This document shows, piece by piece, positions 8,062-15,219 of a stretch of 64,000 nt of DNA. Each line of letters starts with the position of its first letter. Positions within the stretch are counted from its first letter, which is position 1. Below the pieces are notes generated by a model. That model was not told the DNA's origin. It was given only the letters and a program-made list of their open reading frames with translations, and did no database searches. Source of the DNA: Anaerolineae bacterium (GTDB lineage Bacteria > Chloroflexota > Anaerolineae > 4572-78 > J111); contig JAKLJP010000026.1 in the NCBI GenBank assembly GCA_023151115.1, positions 36,589 through 100,588 of the forward strand. The letters are read 5' to 3'. The position numbers were made by a program, and so were the translations under genes.

Positions 8062-9384
8062 TTACTTTTTAGTGAGTTGAAAAGAGTTCTGGCCTGTAAT
8101 GAGACGCGCCCCGCGTTTGCGCGTGAAATAATTCCAGGCCCATTGGAACATGACCATCACCCGGTTGTCGAATTCAATCAGATATAAAATGTGAATAAAA
8201 GCCCAGATGAACCAGGCCGGAAACCCGCTAAACTTCAAAGAACCCAGGTCGGCTACGGCGGCATTACGTCCGATGACCGCCAGGTTGCCCCGATCTTGAT
8301 AATGAAACGGCGGCAGTGTTTCGCCTTTGAGCCGGCGCTGGATGAGTTTGGCCGCATATTCACCTTGCTGCATCGCCACCTGGGCCACCCCCGGCAGAGG
8401 CTTTTCACCCTGATGGGAAAAATTAGCCAGATCGCCGATGACAAAAATGTTGGGCTGACCGGCAACAGTTAAATCCGGCGCCACCATCACTCGCCCGGCC
8501 CGATCCAGGGCTACGCCGGTTCGTTGGGCCAAAATCTGCCCCAGCGGCGAAGCTTTCATGCCCGCCGCCCAGAGAACGGTATGAGTGTAAAGCTGCTCCG
8601 ATTCAGCGTCGCCCCGCCGTAAGGTGATGACCCCAGCCTGAATATCTGTGACCACGGTTTTGGTTTGCACCGTTACTCCCAGACGGGTCAGTGATTGCTC
8701 GGCTTTGGCCGACAGCTCAGCCGGATAGGGCGGCAAAACCCGCTCCACCCCTTCGACCAGTAAAACTTTAGTCTGGGTGGGATCAATCGTTCTAAAATCA
8801 TTTTTGAGAGTTTTATGGGCCAGCTCGGCCAGCGCGCCGGCCAATTCTACCCCTGTCGGACCACCGCCGACGATGACAAAGGTGAGCCAGGCCCGTTGTT
8901 TTTCAGGATCAGGCTCTCGTTCGGCGGCTTCGAAAGCCAGCAACACCCGCCGTCGAATTTCGGTGGCATCCTCGATGGTTTTCAGGCCGGGCGCCCAACG
9001 CGCCCATTCATCGTGACCAAAATAGTGGTGACTGACCCCGGTGGCAATAATCAAGCTATCGTAGCTTAATTCGCCATCGACCAGGATAACTTTGTGCTGC
9101 TCCGGTTCAAGGTCAACAACCTCAGCCGCCAGCACATGCGTATTTTTATTTCGGCTCAGTACGGCCCGCAGCGGCGAAGCAATATCACCCGGTGACAGCC
9201 CACCCGTCGCCACTTGATACAGCAGCGGTTGAAAAAGGTGAAAATTGCGTTTATCCACCAGCGTCACTTGTACCGGGGCGCGGCCCAGAGCTTTGGCCGC
9301 ATATAGGCCCCCGAAACCGCCGCCGATAATAACCACCCGGTGAGGGTGAGAGTTATGACTATGGAGTTTGTTCGTCTCTAACAT
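8062..9384 (-). CDS. ndh: Type II NADH dehydrogenase (NDH-2)
   Basis: Single-subunit FAD enzyme that oxidises NADH and reduces quinone at the membrane surface without pumping protons. Residues 15-45 hold the FAD-binding VVIIGGGFGGLYAAKALG, followed by the family signature NFHLFQPLLYQVATGGL. The NADH-binding motif is VIVGGGPTGVELAGALAE near residue 165, and VIGDLANF near 320 contacts FAD. The C-terminal hydrophobic stretch around AWFIWAFIHILYLIEF is the membrane-binding element. The ATG at 9384 gives about 440 residues, normal for the family. A TTG nine bases upstream could also serve. Confidence 0.93.
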   Translation of the reverse strand: MLETNKLHSHNSHPHRVVIIGGGFGGLYAAKALGRAPVQVTLVDKRNFHLFQPLLYQVATGGLSPGDIASPLRAVLSRNKNTHVLAAEVVDLEPEQHKVILVDGELSYDSLIIATGVSHHYFGHDEWARWAPGLKTIEDATEIRRRVLLAFEAAEREPDPEKQRAWLTFVIVGGGPTGVELAGALAELAHKTLKNDFRTIDPTQTKVLLVEGVERVLPPYPAELSAKAEQSLTRLGVTVQTKTVVTDIQAGVITLRRGDAESEQLYTHTVLWAAGMKASPLGQILAQRTGVALDRAGRVMVAPDLTVAGQPNIFVIGDLANFSHQGEKPLPGVAQVAMQQGEYAAKLIQRRLKGETLPPFHYQDRGNLAVIGRNAAVADLGSLKFSGFPAWFIWAFIHILYLIEFDNRVMVMFQWAWNYFTRKRGARLITGQNSFQLTKK

Positions 9385-9398
9385 AGGAACCAAATAGA

Positions 9399-9493
9399 CT
9401 CAGTAGATCCAATTTTCGAGGAGTGAGGCACGTCCACGTGCCGAACACCGCCGCACGTGGGCGTGCTGGCTCCTCAAATTTGGATCCACTGAG
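9399..9493. repeat. 95-bp palindromic element
   Basis: Long imperfect hairpin: CTCAGTAGATCCAATTTTCG at the left pairs with CAAATTTGGATCCACTGAG at the right, and inner GCACGTCCACGTG pairs with CACGTGGGCGTGC around ACACCGC. It lies between the CoxL-like and NDH-2 genes. It is shaped like a MITE or REP element, but no target duplication is obvious. Confidence 0.65.
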
Positions 9494-9588
9494 CCTCAAA
9501 GAGCTAATTTTAAATTCTTCTATAAGTGTAGTTCGATGTTTATTTATGGTGTCTTTGATTTCGTTGAGATTTTGCATCGTTCTTTCCC

Positions 9589-11973
9589 TCATGCAGTTTT
9601 GCTTCTTCGCTTCTCCACTATCTCCCACAGCCGATTGGGGCTAAGCGGTATCTCCAGAATTTCCAACCCCGGTATGCCCAGCGCATCCTCCAACGCCTGG
9701 GCGAACAGCGGCCCGACCGGAATCGTGCCAGCTTCGCCGGTGCCTTTAATGCCCAGTGGGTTAAGCGGCGAGGGTGTTTCCTCGTGGCCTAAATCCATCT
9801 TGGGCACATCCAGCGAAGTGGGCAGCAGATAATCCATAAACGAGGCGTTGAGCAACTGTCCGTTTTCATCGTAAACCAACTGCTCGTAAAAAGCGTTGCC
9901 AATTCCTTGGGCCACGCCGCCATGCACCTGCCCTTCGACAATCATGGGGTTGATTACCCGCCCACAATCATGCACCACTACGTATTTCAGGATTTTGAGG
10001 TTGAAGGTCTCCGGGTCAACTTCGACCATCATGGCGTGCGCGCCGTTGGCAGTCGCCCCCATTTTGGGGCCAAAATAGGCGGTTGACTCCAACCCCGGCT
10101 CGGCATCCGGCTCGACCGCCCCACGCAGCGGGTTGGCCTTTGCCGCCAGCGTGCTCAGGCTGACCCGCGCCTCCGGGACGCCCCGTACCTGGGCAAAGCC
10201 GTCTACCAGCTCGATGTCGGCCTCGCTGGCCTCCAGATGTTCGGCGGCCAGCTTGAGCGCCTTAGCCCGCACCTTTTGCGCCGCCTCATTGACCGCCGAG
10301 CCGGCCACCACCGCCCCCCGGCTGGCAAATGTGCCTGTGCCCCAGTTGAACTGGCCGCTGTCGCCGGTGGAAACGTAAATATTCTCTACCGGCACGCCCA
10401 GCGCATCGGCGGCAATCTGAGCAAACGAGGTGTAATGCCCCTGTCCCTGCGTGCCCACTCCCGTTACTACCGTCACCTTGCCACTCGATTCCACCTGCAC
10501 CCGCGCCCCCTCATACGGCCCAATCCCCGTCCCCTCGACATACATCACCAGCCCAATCCCTACCTTTTTCTCCAAAGCTTCGCTTTGGACTCCAATCTCC
10601 TCCGCTCCCCTGCTCCCCTGCTCCCCTGCTCTCTTCTGCCTGAACTCGTCCCAGCCAATCATCGCTTTCGCCTTATTCAACACTGCTTCATAATTGCCGC
10701 TGTCGTAAGTCAGTTTGGTAAAATCCTGGTAGATAATCTCGTTGGACCAGGGAAACTGGTCGGGCGGAATCAGGTTGCGGCGGCGAATTTCGGTCGGGTC
10801 GAGACCCAACTCTCTGGCCGCCAGGTCGAGAAAACGTTCCATCACAAAGACGCCGTGTGGCCGTCCCGCCCCGCGATAGGGCGCGACAATAGTTTTGTTG
10901 GTGAAAACCACTTTGAATTCGGTAGTGTAATGGGGCACCACATAAGGCCCCAACAGAGTACACTGCGTGTTGAGCGGCAGAGTCAGGCCGTAAGGATCGT
11001 ACGCGCCGGTATCGTGCAGAAAAAAGTCTTTGACCCCCAGGATTTTGCCCTCTTTGGTCAGGGCAATCTCCGAATCGTGAACCTGGGCGCGGTCGTGCGA
11101 GGTGGCATAAAAATGCTCCTGCCGGTCCTCGATCCATTTGACGGGCCGGCGCAACTGCATGGCCGCCCAGGGAATGAGCGTTTCTTCGGGGTAAAACATC
11201 ATCACTTTGGGGCCAAACCCGCCGCCGATGAAGGGTGCAATCACCTGCACCTGCCGCTCCGACAGGCCCAGCATGCGGGCCAGACCGTTTCGGATAGGCA
11301 GCGGGGCCTGAGTTGAGTCCCAGACCGTCAACTTCTGGGCCAGCGGGTCGTACTGCGCCACCACACCCCGGCCCTCCATGGGCGAGCCGGCGCCGCGATC
11401 ATAGCGAAAACGCCGCGAGATGACCAGGTCGGCTTGCGCTTTGGCGGTTTCGTAATCGCCTTTGCGCTGGATGACGTGGGCGGCCATATTGTGGCCCAAA
11501 TCTTCGTGGATGACCGCGGCCTGCTCCGTCAGGGCCGCTTCGAGGTCCAGCACCGGGTCGAGCGGGTCGTAATCAATCCTAATGGTCTCAACGGCGTCTT
11601 CGGCCAGGTAACGGCTTTCGGCCACTACCATCACCACCGCTTCGCCCACATGCCGCACCTTGTCTTTAGCCAGTTGGCCGCCGGTGCGCTCATTGAAAAC
11701 CACATATTCGGCGGGGGGCGGCGGCACCAGCAGCGGCGAAGGCTGCCAGAAACTTCGCAAATCGGCGGCGGTGTAAACGGCAACCACGCCGGGCATACTT
11801 TTGGCCGTTTCCAGGTCAATGTTCAGAATCCGGGCATGGGCGTAATCGCTGCGTTTGAAGGCGACGTGCAGCATGCCCGGCAGATGAATATCGTCCACAA
11901 ACTGGGCCTGCCCCGTCAGCAGTTGCGGGTCCTCGTTGCGTTTGATGCGTGCGCCAAAAGTCTGAGTTGTCAC
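9589..11973 (-). CDS. Molybdenum hydroxylase large subunit (xanthine dehydrogenase/CoxL family, form II type)
   Basis: Molybdopterin-cytosine-dinucleotide subunit of a three-part aerobic dehydrogenase. It contains FGARIKRNEDPQLLTGQAQF at the start, GGGFGPK near residue 245, and VAPYRGAGRPHGVFVMER near 350. The last has the RGAGR loop of form II or other hydroxylases instead of the CSFR loop that marks true CO dehydrogenase, so CO oxidation should not be assumed. GTG at 11973 is chosen: GGAGAAG lies 5 nt upstream and it avoids overlap with the toxin gene, giving about 794 residues. Near 10571-10640 an in-frame block of short repeats encodes a segment around AGEQGSRGAEE that looks foreign to the family. 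Electrons would pass to the S and M subunits encoded upstream. Confidence 0.9.
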   Translation of the reverse strand: MTTQTFGARIKRNEDPQLLTGQAQFVDDIHLPGMLHVAFKRSDYAHARILNIDLETAKSMPGVVAVYTAADLRSFWQPSPLLVPPPPAEYVVFNERTGGQLAKDKVRHVGEAVVMVVAESRYLAEDAVETIRIDYDPLDPVLDLEAALTEQAAVIHEDLGHNMAAHVIQRKGDYETAKAQADLVISRRFRYDRGAGSPMEGRGVVAQYDPLAQKLTVWDSTQAPLPIRNGLARMLGLSERQVQVIAPFIGGGFGPKVMMFYPEETLIPWAAMQLRRPVKWIEDRQEHFYATSHDRAQVHDSEIALTKEGKILGVKDFFLHDTGAYDPYGLTLPLNTQCTLLGPYVVPHYTTEFKVVFTNKTIVAPYRGAGRPHGVFVMERFLDLAARELGLDPTEIRRRNLIPPDQFPWSNEIIYQDFTKLTYDSGNYEAVLNKAKAMIGWDEFRQKRAGEQGSRGAEEIGVQSEALEKKVGIGLVMYVEGTGIGPYEGARVQVESSGKVTVVTGVGTQGQGHYTSFAQIAADALGVPVENIYVSTGDSGQFNWGTGTFASRGAVVAGSAVNEAAQKVRAKALKLAAEHLEASEADIELVDGFAQVRGVPEARVSLSTLAAKANPLRGAVEPDAEPGLESTAYFGPKMGATANGAHAMMVEVDPETFNLKILKYVVVHDCGRVINPMIVEGQVHGGVAQGIGNAFYEQLVYDENGQLLNASFMDYLLPTSLDVPKMDLGHEETPSPLNPLGIKGTGEAGTIPVGPLFAQALEDALGIPGLEILEIPLSPNRLWEIVEKRRSKTA
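10571..10640. repeat. Short-word repeat block inside the CoxL-like reading frame
   Basis: It comprises a perfect hairpin CCAAAGC-TTC-GCTTTGG (10572-10588), a CTCCAATCTCC word and three tandem copies of TCCCCTGC. It is translated (minus strand) as part of a segment containing AGEQGSRGAEE, which recurs in the SARP regulator at 38.3 kb. Confidence 0.7.
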
Positions 11974-12008
11974 AACAACTTCTCCGATTGTAATTCTATT
12001 GTCTTTTC

Positions 12009-12497
12009 TCAAAACAACTGGTCTAGCGCCGTTCTTGCTTCTGCCAATATTTTGGGTGAGAGCCACAGCGAAGATAAGGCCAACCGCTCCAGAGTAATCT
12101 CACTATCAGCCCGGCTGCGATGACCCACAGCCGCTGCCCAAAGCACAACACCCAACGAGCCATGCACTTCCAGACCTAGATTTTGAGCCAAAAGCCGTGC
12201 TGCTGCATCATCGGTCAAGAACCAATCAGCTTGGAGTTGTTGAGCTAAACTAAGAGTTTCTGCTTCGCCAGCGTGTAGCCATCCGGCTTGCTGCCAGGAA
12301 ATAGCTTTGGCTGCATAGGGTTCCATCAAATCGTTTACCATCAGCCAAGCGGGGTGAGACCAAGCCGGATCGAGGTTGCTAATTTCTCGCTCAACATTTT
12401 TGGGAATATGAACTTCTCCCGTTAAGGCCAGTAAATCCAACGCCTGGGCTTCTTTTAGATGCAGCAAAGGGCCAGTATTGGAGACAATAAGCGTCAT
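12009..12497 (-). CDS. PIN-like toxin (DUF3368 family)
   Basis: Putative RNase toxin of 162 residues. Family features: N-terminal IVSNTGPLLHL with an Asn where VapC proteins have the first Asp, HAGEAETLSLA with the conserved Glu pair near residue 82, and WFLTDDAAARLLA with two Asp near residue 99. Together these would form the metal site. Its start overlaps the antitoxin stop by 4 bp, a typical toxin-antitoxin arrangement. The pair sits between the S and L subunit genes of the molybdenum hydroxylase, on the same strand and with almost no spare DNA. Confidence 0.85.
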   Translation of the reverse strand: MTLIVSNTGPLLHLKEAQALDLLALTGEVHIPKNVEREISNLDPAWSHPAWLMVNDLMEPYAAKAISWQQAGWLHAGEAETLSLAQQLQADWFLTDDAAARLLAQNLGLEVHGSLGVVLWAAAVGHRSRADSEITLERLALSSLWLSPKILAEARTALDQLF

Positions 12498-12700
12498 TTC
12501 TGCTTTGCTTCTTTTTGCTGTAAGGCCCAGGCAATATCCTCACGCTGAAATTGTTCCATTAATGTCAAACGGTGATGACGAATAAATTCTATCAAGGCCA
12601 AATGGATAACCTCTGTTTCATTGACAAACCAGCCGTCCTTAATCATTTGTTCTACTTCGGTAACTATTTTTTCTGGCAATTCAACTTCTAAAACTTTCAT
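12494..12700 (-). CDS. Ribbon-helix-helix-type antitoxin
   Basis: Protein of 68 residues placed immediately before the PIN-like toxin. The N-terminal strand MKVLEVELPEKIVTEVEQM and the helix pair DGWFVNETEVIHLALIEFI fit a ribbon-helix-helix DNA-binding antitoxin that would neutralise the toxin and repress the pair. The charged tail (ALQQKEAKQK) is typical of toxin-binding ends. The family call is based on position and pattern. Confidence 0.8.
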   Translation of the reverse strand: MKVLEVELPEKIVTEVEQMIKDGWFVNETEVIHLALIEFIRHHRLTLMEQFQREDIAWALQQKEAKQK

Positions 12701-12733
12701 TATCTAATCCTTCCAGTTTTCATACACAATTTC

Positions 12734-13219
12734 TCAAATTTGAGACTTCATTTTCTCTGCCGCCAATTTCACCGCCTCGACGATATTCTGATAACCCGTG
12801 CAGCGGCACAAGTTGCCCGAAATCGCCTCGCGGATTTCTTCCTCGCTGGGGGTGGGATTTTCTGCCAGGAACGGGACGAGGGTCATCAAAAAGCCGGGGG
12901 TGCAGTAGCCGCATTGTAGACCGTGCGCTTCCCAAAACCCTTGCTGGAGCGGATGCAGCGTTTTTCCATCCGGCGACAAGCCCTCGACCGTCATTACCTC
13001 GTGGCCGTTGGCCTGTACGGCAAACATAATGCAGGAGCGCACCGGCTGCCCATCGAACAAAATGGTGCAGGCCCCGCAGACGCCGTGCTCACAGCCGACG
13101 TGGGTGCCGGTCAGGCCCAGGTCATGGCGCAAAAAGTCGCTCAACAGCAGCCGGGGTTCGATAGTGCGTTGGTATTGCGTCCCGTTGACGGTGAGGGTGA
13201 CGGTGAATAGATGACTCAT
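12734..13219 (-). CDS. Molybdenum hydroxylase small subunit, two [2Fe-2S] clusters
   Basis: Electron-transfer subunit of 161 residues (CoxS/XdhC-like iron-sulfur family). The plant-type ferredoxin cluster is bound by CEHGVCGACTILF and RSCIMFA in the N-terminal half. The second cluster, in the helical C-terminal domain, is bound by LQCGYCTPGF and GNLCRCTGYQNIV. All eight cysteines expected for the family are present. GGAG precedes the ATG. In related enzymes it carries electrons from the Mo site to the FAD in subunit M. It is followed on the same strand by the toxin-antitoxin pair and then the large subunit. Confidence 0.92.
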   Translation of the reverse strand: MSHLFTVTLTVNGTQYQRTIEPRLLLSDFLRHDLGLTGTHVGCEHGVCGACTILFDGQPVRSCIMFAVQANGHEVMTVEGLSPDGKTLHPLQQGFWEAHGLQCGYCTPGFLMTLVPFLAENPTPSEEEIREAISGNLCRCTGYQNIVEAVKLAAEKMKSQI

Positions 13220-13269
13220 CTTGTACTCCTAACTGGGACAAACCACCTTCGGCCAAATAGGATTTTTCG

Positions 13270-13330
13270 CCACGAATTACACGAATTTTCACTAAAAGAT
13301 TTTCGTACCAAAGGTTCGTGCAACTCGTGG
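13270..13330. repeat. Intergenic hairpin repeat
   Basis: Inverted repeat with arms built of repeated CACGAA words: CCACGAATTACACGAA (13270-13285) and TTCGTGCAACTCGTGG (13315-13330). It occupies the gap between the M and S subunit genes. Confidence 0.6.
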
Positions 13331-13381
13331 TAAAATAATGGCTCGATATGTAAGGGTTTCATTCAGCAATTGTTCCTCGCG

Positions 13382-14263
13382 TCATCGCCTCTCCTTTGCT
13401 CGCTCAACTGCCTGGGTCAAAACCCGCTGGGCCAATACGCGGGCCAGGTGACGCCGAAACTCGGCGGAGGCATGGATGTCGCCGTTGGGGGCAATGTCAT
13501 TTGTTGCGGCGGTTTCGGCGGAGGCGCGAATGGCCTCGGCGGTGGGAGGCTGTCCGATGAGCAGGTGGGCGGCCTGCTGCGCTTCCACCGGCCCGTCGCC
13601 GACGCTGAGAAAGACCAATTTGGCCCTCTGGCAGTGGTCGCGCTCATCCAGGGTGACTACGGCGGCTACGCCAACCAGGGCGTAATCGCCGTGTCGGCGG
13701 GCCATCTCGGTGAAGGCCCAGCCGGTGCGGGGAGGCAGCGGTGGCAAATCAACTTCAACCAGTAGTTCGTCGGGTTCCAGAGCGGTGGCAAACAGGCTGA
13801 TAAAAAATTCATTGGCCAGAAGCCAGCGTTCCCCGGCCTGAGTGCGAGCGCGAAAACGGGCCTCGAGGGCGGTGGTCACGGCGGGCAGTTCGGCGGCGGG
13901 GTCGGCGTGGGCCAGGCTGCCGCCAAAGGTGCCCCGGTTGCGAATTTGCGGGTGGGCGATGTAGGGCATCGCTTCGCGCAGCAGGGGGGCGCGTTCTGCT
14001 ACCAACGGGTCACGTTCCACCTGGCGCTGGCGGGTCATGGCCCCAATCCGCAGGCCGCCGTCGTCGCTACGACGAATATAAGCCAGTTCGGCAATGGGGT
14101 TGAGGTCAATCAACACACCGGGTTGAGCCAGCCGGAAGTTCATGGTTGGGATCAGGCTTTGCCCACCGGCCAGGGGTTTGGCCTCGTAACCGTACTGGCT
14201 CAAAAGCGCCAGGGCTTCCGTGGTGGTTGTGGGGGCAAAATATTCAAAAGGGGGTGGTTTCAT
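13382..14263 (-). CDS. Molybdenum hydroxylase FAD-binding medium subunit
   Basis: Flavoprotein subunit of about 293 residues (CoxM family). It starts MKPPPFEYFAPTTTTEALAL at 14263, preceded by GGAGGAG about 12 nt upstream; the longer upstream frame runs through an intergenic hairpin and is not likely coding. FAD-binding motifs are AGGQSLIPTMNFRL near residue 35 and RNRGTFGGSLAHADPAAE near 105, the latter equivalent to the T-I/F-GG loop. The C-terminal CO_deh_flav_C domain follows from about residue 175. Order on the strand is M, S, antitoxin, toxin, L. Confidence 0.92.
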   Translation of the reverse strand: MKPPPFEYFAPTTTTEALALLSQYGYEAKPLAGGQSLIPTMNFRLAQPGVLIDLNPIAELAYIRRSDDGGLRIGAMTRQRQVERDPLVAERAPLLREAMPYIAHPQIRNRGTFGGSLAHADPAAELPAVTTALEARFRARTQAGERWLLANEFFISLFATALEPDELLVEVDLPPLPPRTGWAFTEMARRHGDYALVGVAAVVTLDERDHCQRAKLVFLSVGDGPVEAQQAAHLLIGQPPTAEAIRASAETAATNDIAPNGDIHASAEFRRHLARVLAQRVLTQAVERAKERR

Positions 14264-14287
14264 GCAGCTTTGGAACTCCTCCAAAAA

Positions 14288-14356
14288 ATAGCCCTCACCC
14301 CCAAGCCCTTTCCCATTGGGAGAGGGGAGTCGCGCCAGCGACGGGGTGAGGGCTAT
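14288..14356. repeat. Intergenic hairpin repeat
   Basis: Perfect 14-bp arms ATAGCCCTCACCCC (14288-14301) and GGGGTGAGGGCTAT (14343-14356) around an inner GGGAGAGGGGA segment. It separates the sirtuin from the M subunit gene. Confidence 0.7.
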
Positions 14357-14390
14357 CTCGTCGTTGGCTCGGTCAACCTCCGTAAAAGGA

Positions 14391-15146
14391 TTAAACTTTG
14401 ACCAATTCAACAATACGGGGCAGGGCTTCGGCCACATCGGCGCGGATGACGACATTGGCCTGCGCGTCCAGATAGGTGGGCTGGTAGTTGATGATAATGA
14501 GCCTGGCCTTATTTTCCAGGGCCAGTTGGGGCAAATCTGAGGCCGGGGCCACTTCGAGGGATGAGCCGGCGACCAACAAAAGATCGGCCCCTTTGATAGC
14601 TTCTTGGGCCAACACTAATTCACGGATGGGCAGCGGCTCGCCAAACAGAATGACATTCGGTTTGAGGACTCCGCCGCAGGTGTGGCGGGGCGCCTGCCCG
14701 TCGCGCATAAATTTGGCAAAAGCGGCGGCGGAGTCCTCGACGGCGAAACAGCGAGTGCAGGTTACTTCACGTAGCTGGCCGTGCAGTTCATAGACAGTTT
14801 TGGAGCCGGCTTTGCTGTGCAGATTATCAATATTTTGGGTAATAATTGCTTTTAATTTGCCTTCTTGTTCCAGCGCGGCCAGGGCGTAGTGAGCCGGATT
14901 GGGCCGGGCCTCCAGCAGCGATAAGGCGAGCGGCCGGACCCAATTATAAAAACGCTGCGGGTTGTGGCGAAAGGCAAAAATAGAAGCGACCTCCAGCGGG
15001 TCAGCCTGGTCCCACAAACCGGAGTCGGGGCTGCGGAAATCGGGGATGCCGGAGGGGGTGCTGATTCCGGCCCCGGTCATCGCCACAACGCTACGAGCCG
15101 AAGCAATCAACTCGGCGGCGTGTTGAATTTGTTGCGCTAATGGCAT
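14391..15146 (-). CDS. cobB: Sir2-family NAD-dependent protein deacylase
   Basis: Sirtuin of 251 residues that removes acyl groups from lysines using NAD. NAD-binding GAGISTPSGIPDFRS is near residue 25, and ITQNIDNLHSKAGSKTVYELHG near 105-125 includes the catalytic His. The zinc module shows CTRC then APRHTCGG: the usual third cysteine appears replaced by His, giving a probable Cys3His site. KPNVILFGE and the SSLEV motif follow. It sits upstream of the molybdenum hydroxylase genes on the same strand, separated by a hairpin. Confidence 0.9.
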   Translation of the reverse strand: MPLAQQIQHAAELIASARSVVAMTGAGISTPSGIPDFRSPDSGLWDQADPLEVASIFAFRHNPQRFYNWVRPLALSLLEARPNPAHYALAALEQEGKLKAIITQNIDNLHSKAGSKTVYELHGQLREVTCTRCFAVEDSAAAFAKFMRDGQAPRHTCGGVLKPNVILFGEPLPIRELVLAQEAIKGADLLLVAGSSLEVAPASDLPQLALENKARLIIINYQPTYLDAQANVVIRADVAEALPRIVELVKV

Positions 15147-15169
15147 AGGCGTACCCTTACTGGAAGCAT

Positions 15170-15208
15170 GGAAGGTTGGAAGGTTGCTAGAATATCTTCC
15201 AACCTTCC
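15170..15208. terminator. Tandem-word hairpin after the histidine kinase gene
   Basis: GGAAGGTTGGAAG (15170-15182) pairs with CTTCCAACCTTCC (15196-15208). It lies just downstream of the histidine kinase stop codon (minus strand), so it may end that transcript; there is no strong T-run. The same GGAAGGTT word is repeated inside the HlyD gene near 52.7 kb. Confidence 0.5.
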
Positions 15209-15219
15209 AACTTTCCTAC

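Noticed and set aside
9359..9628. Minus-strand open frame (89 codons) across the 95-bp palindrome
   Set aside because: It runs through a hairpin repeat, overlaps both neighbouring genes and has no ribosome binding site or family.
10237..11316. Long + strand open frame (359 codons) opposite the molybdenum hydroxylase large subunit
   Set aside because: It is antisense to a clear family protein; its translation is His/Arg/Gly-rich without domains, as expected for a frame opposite a GC-rich gene.
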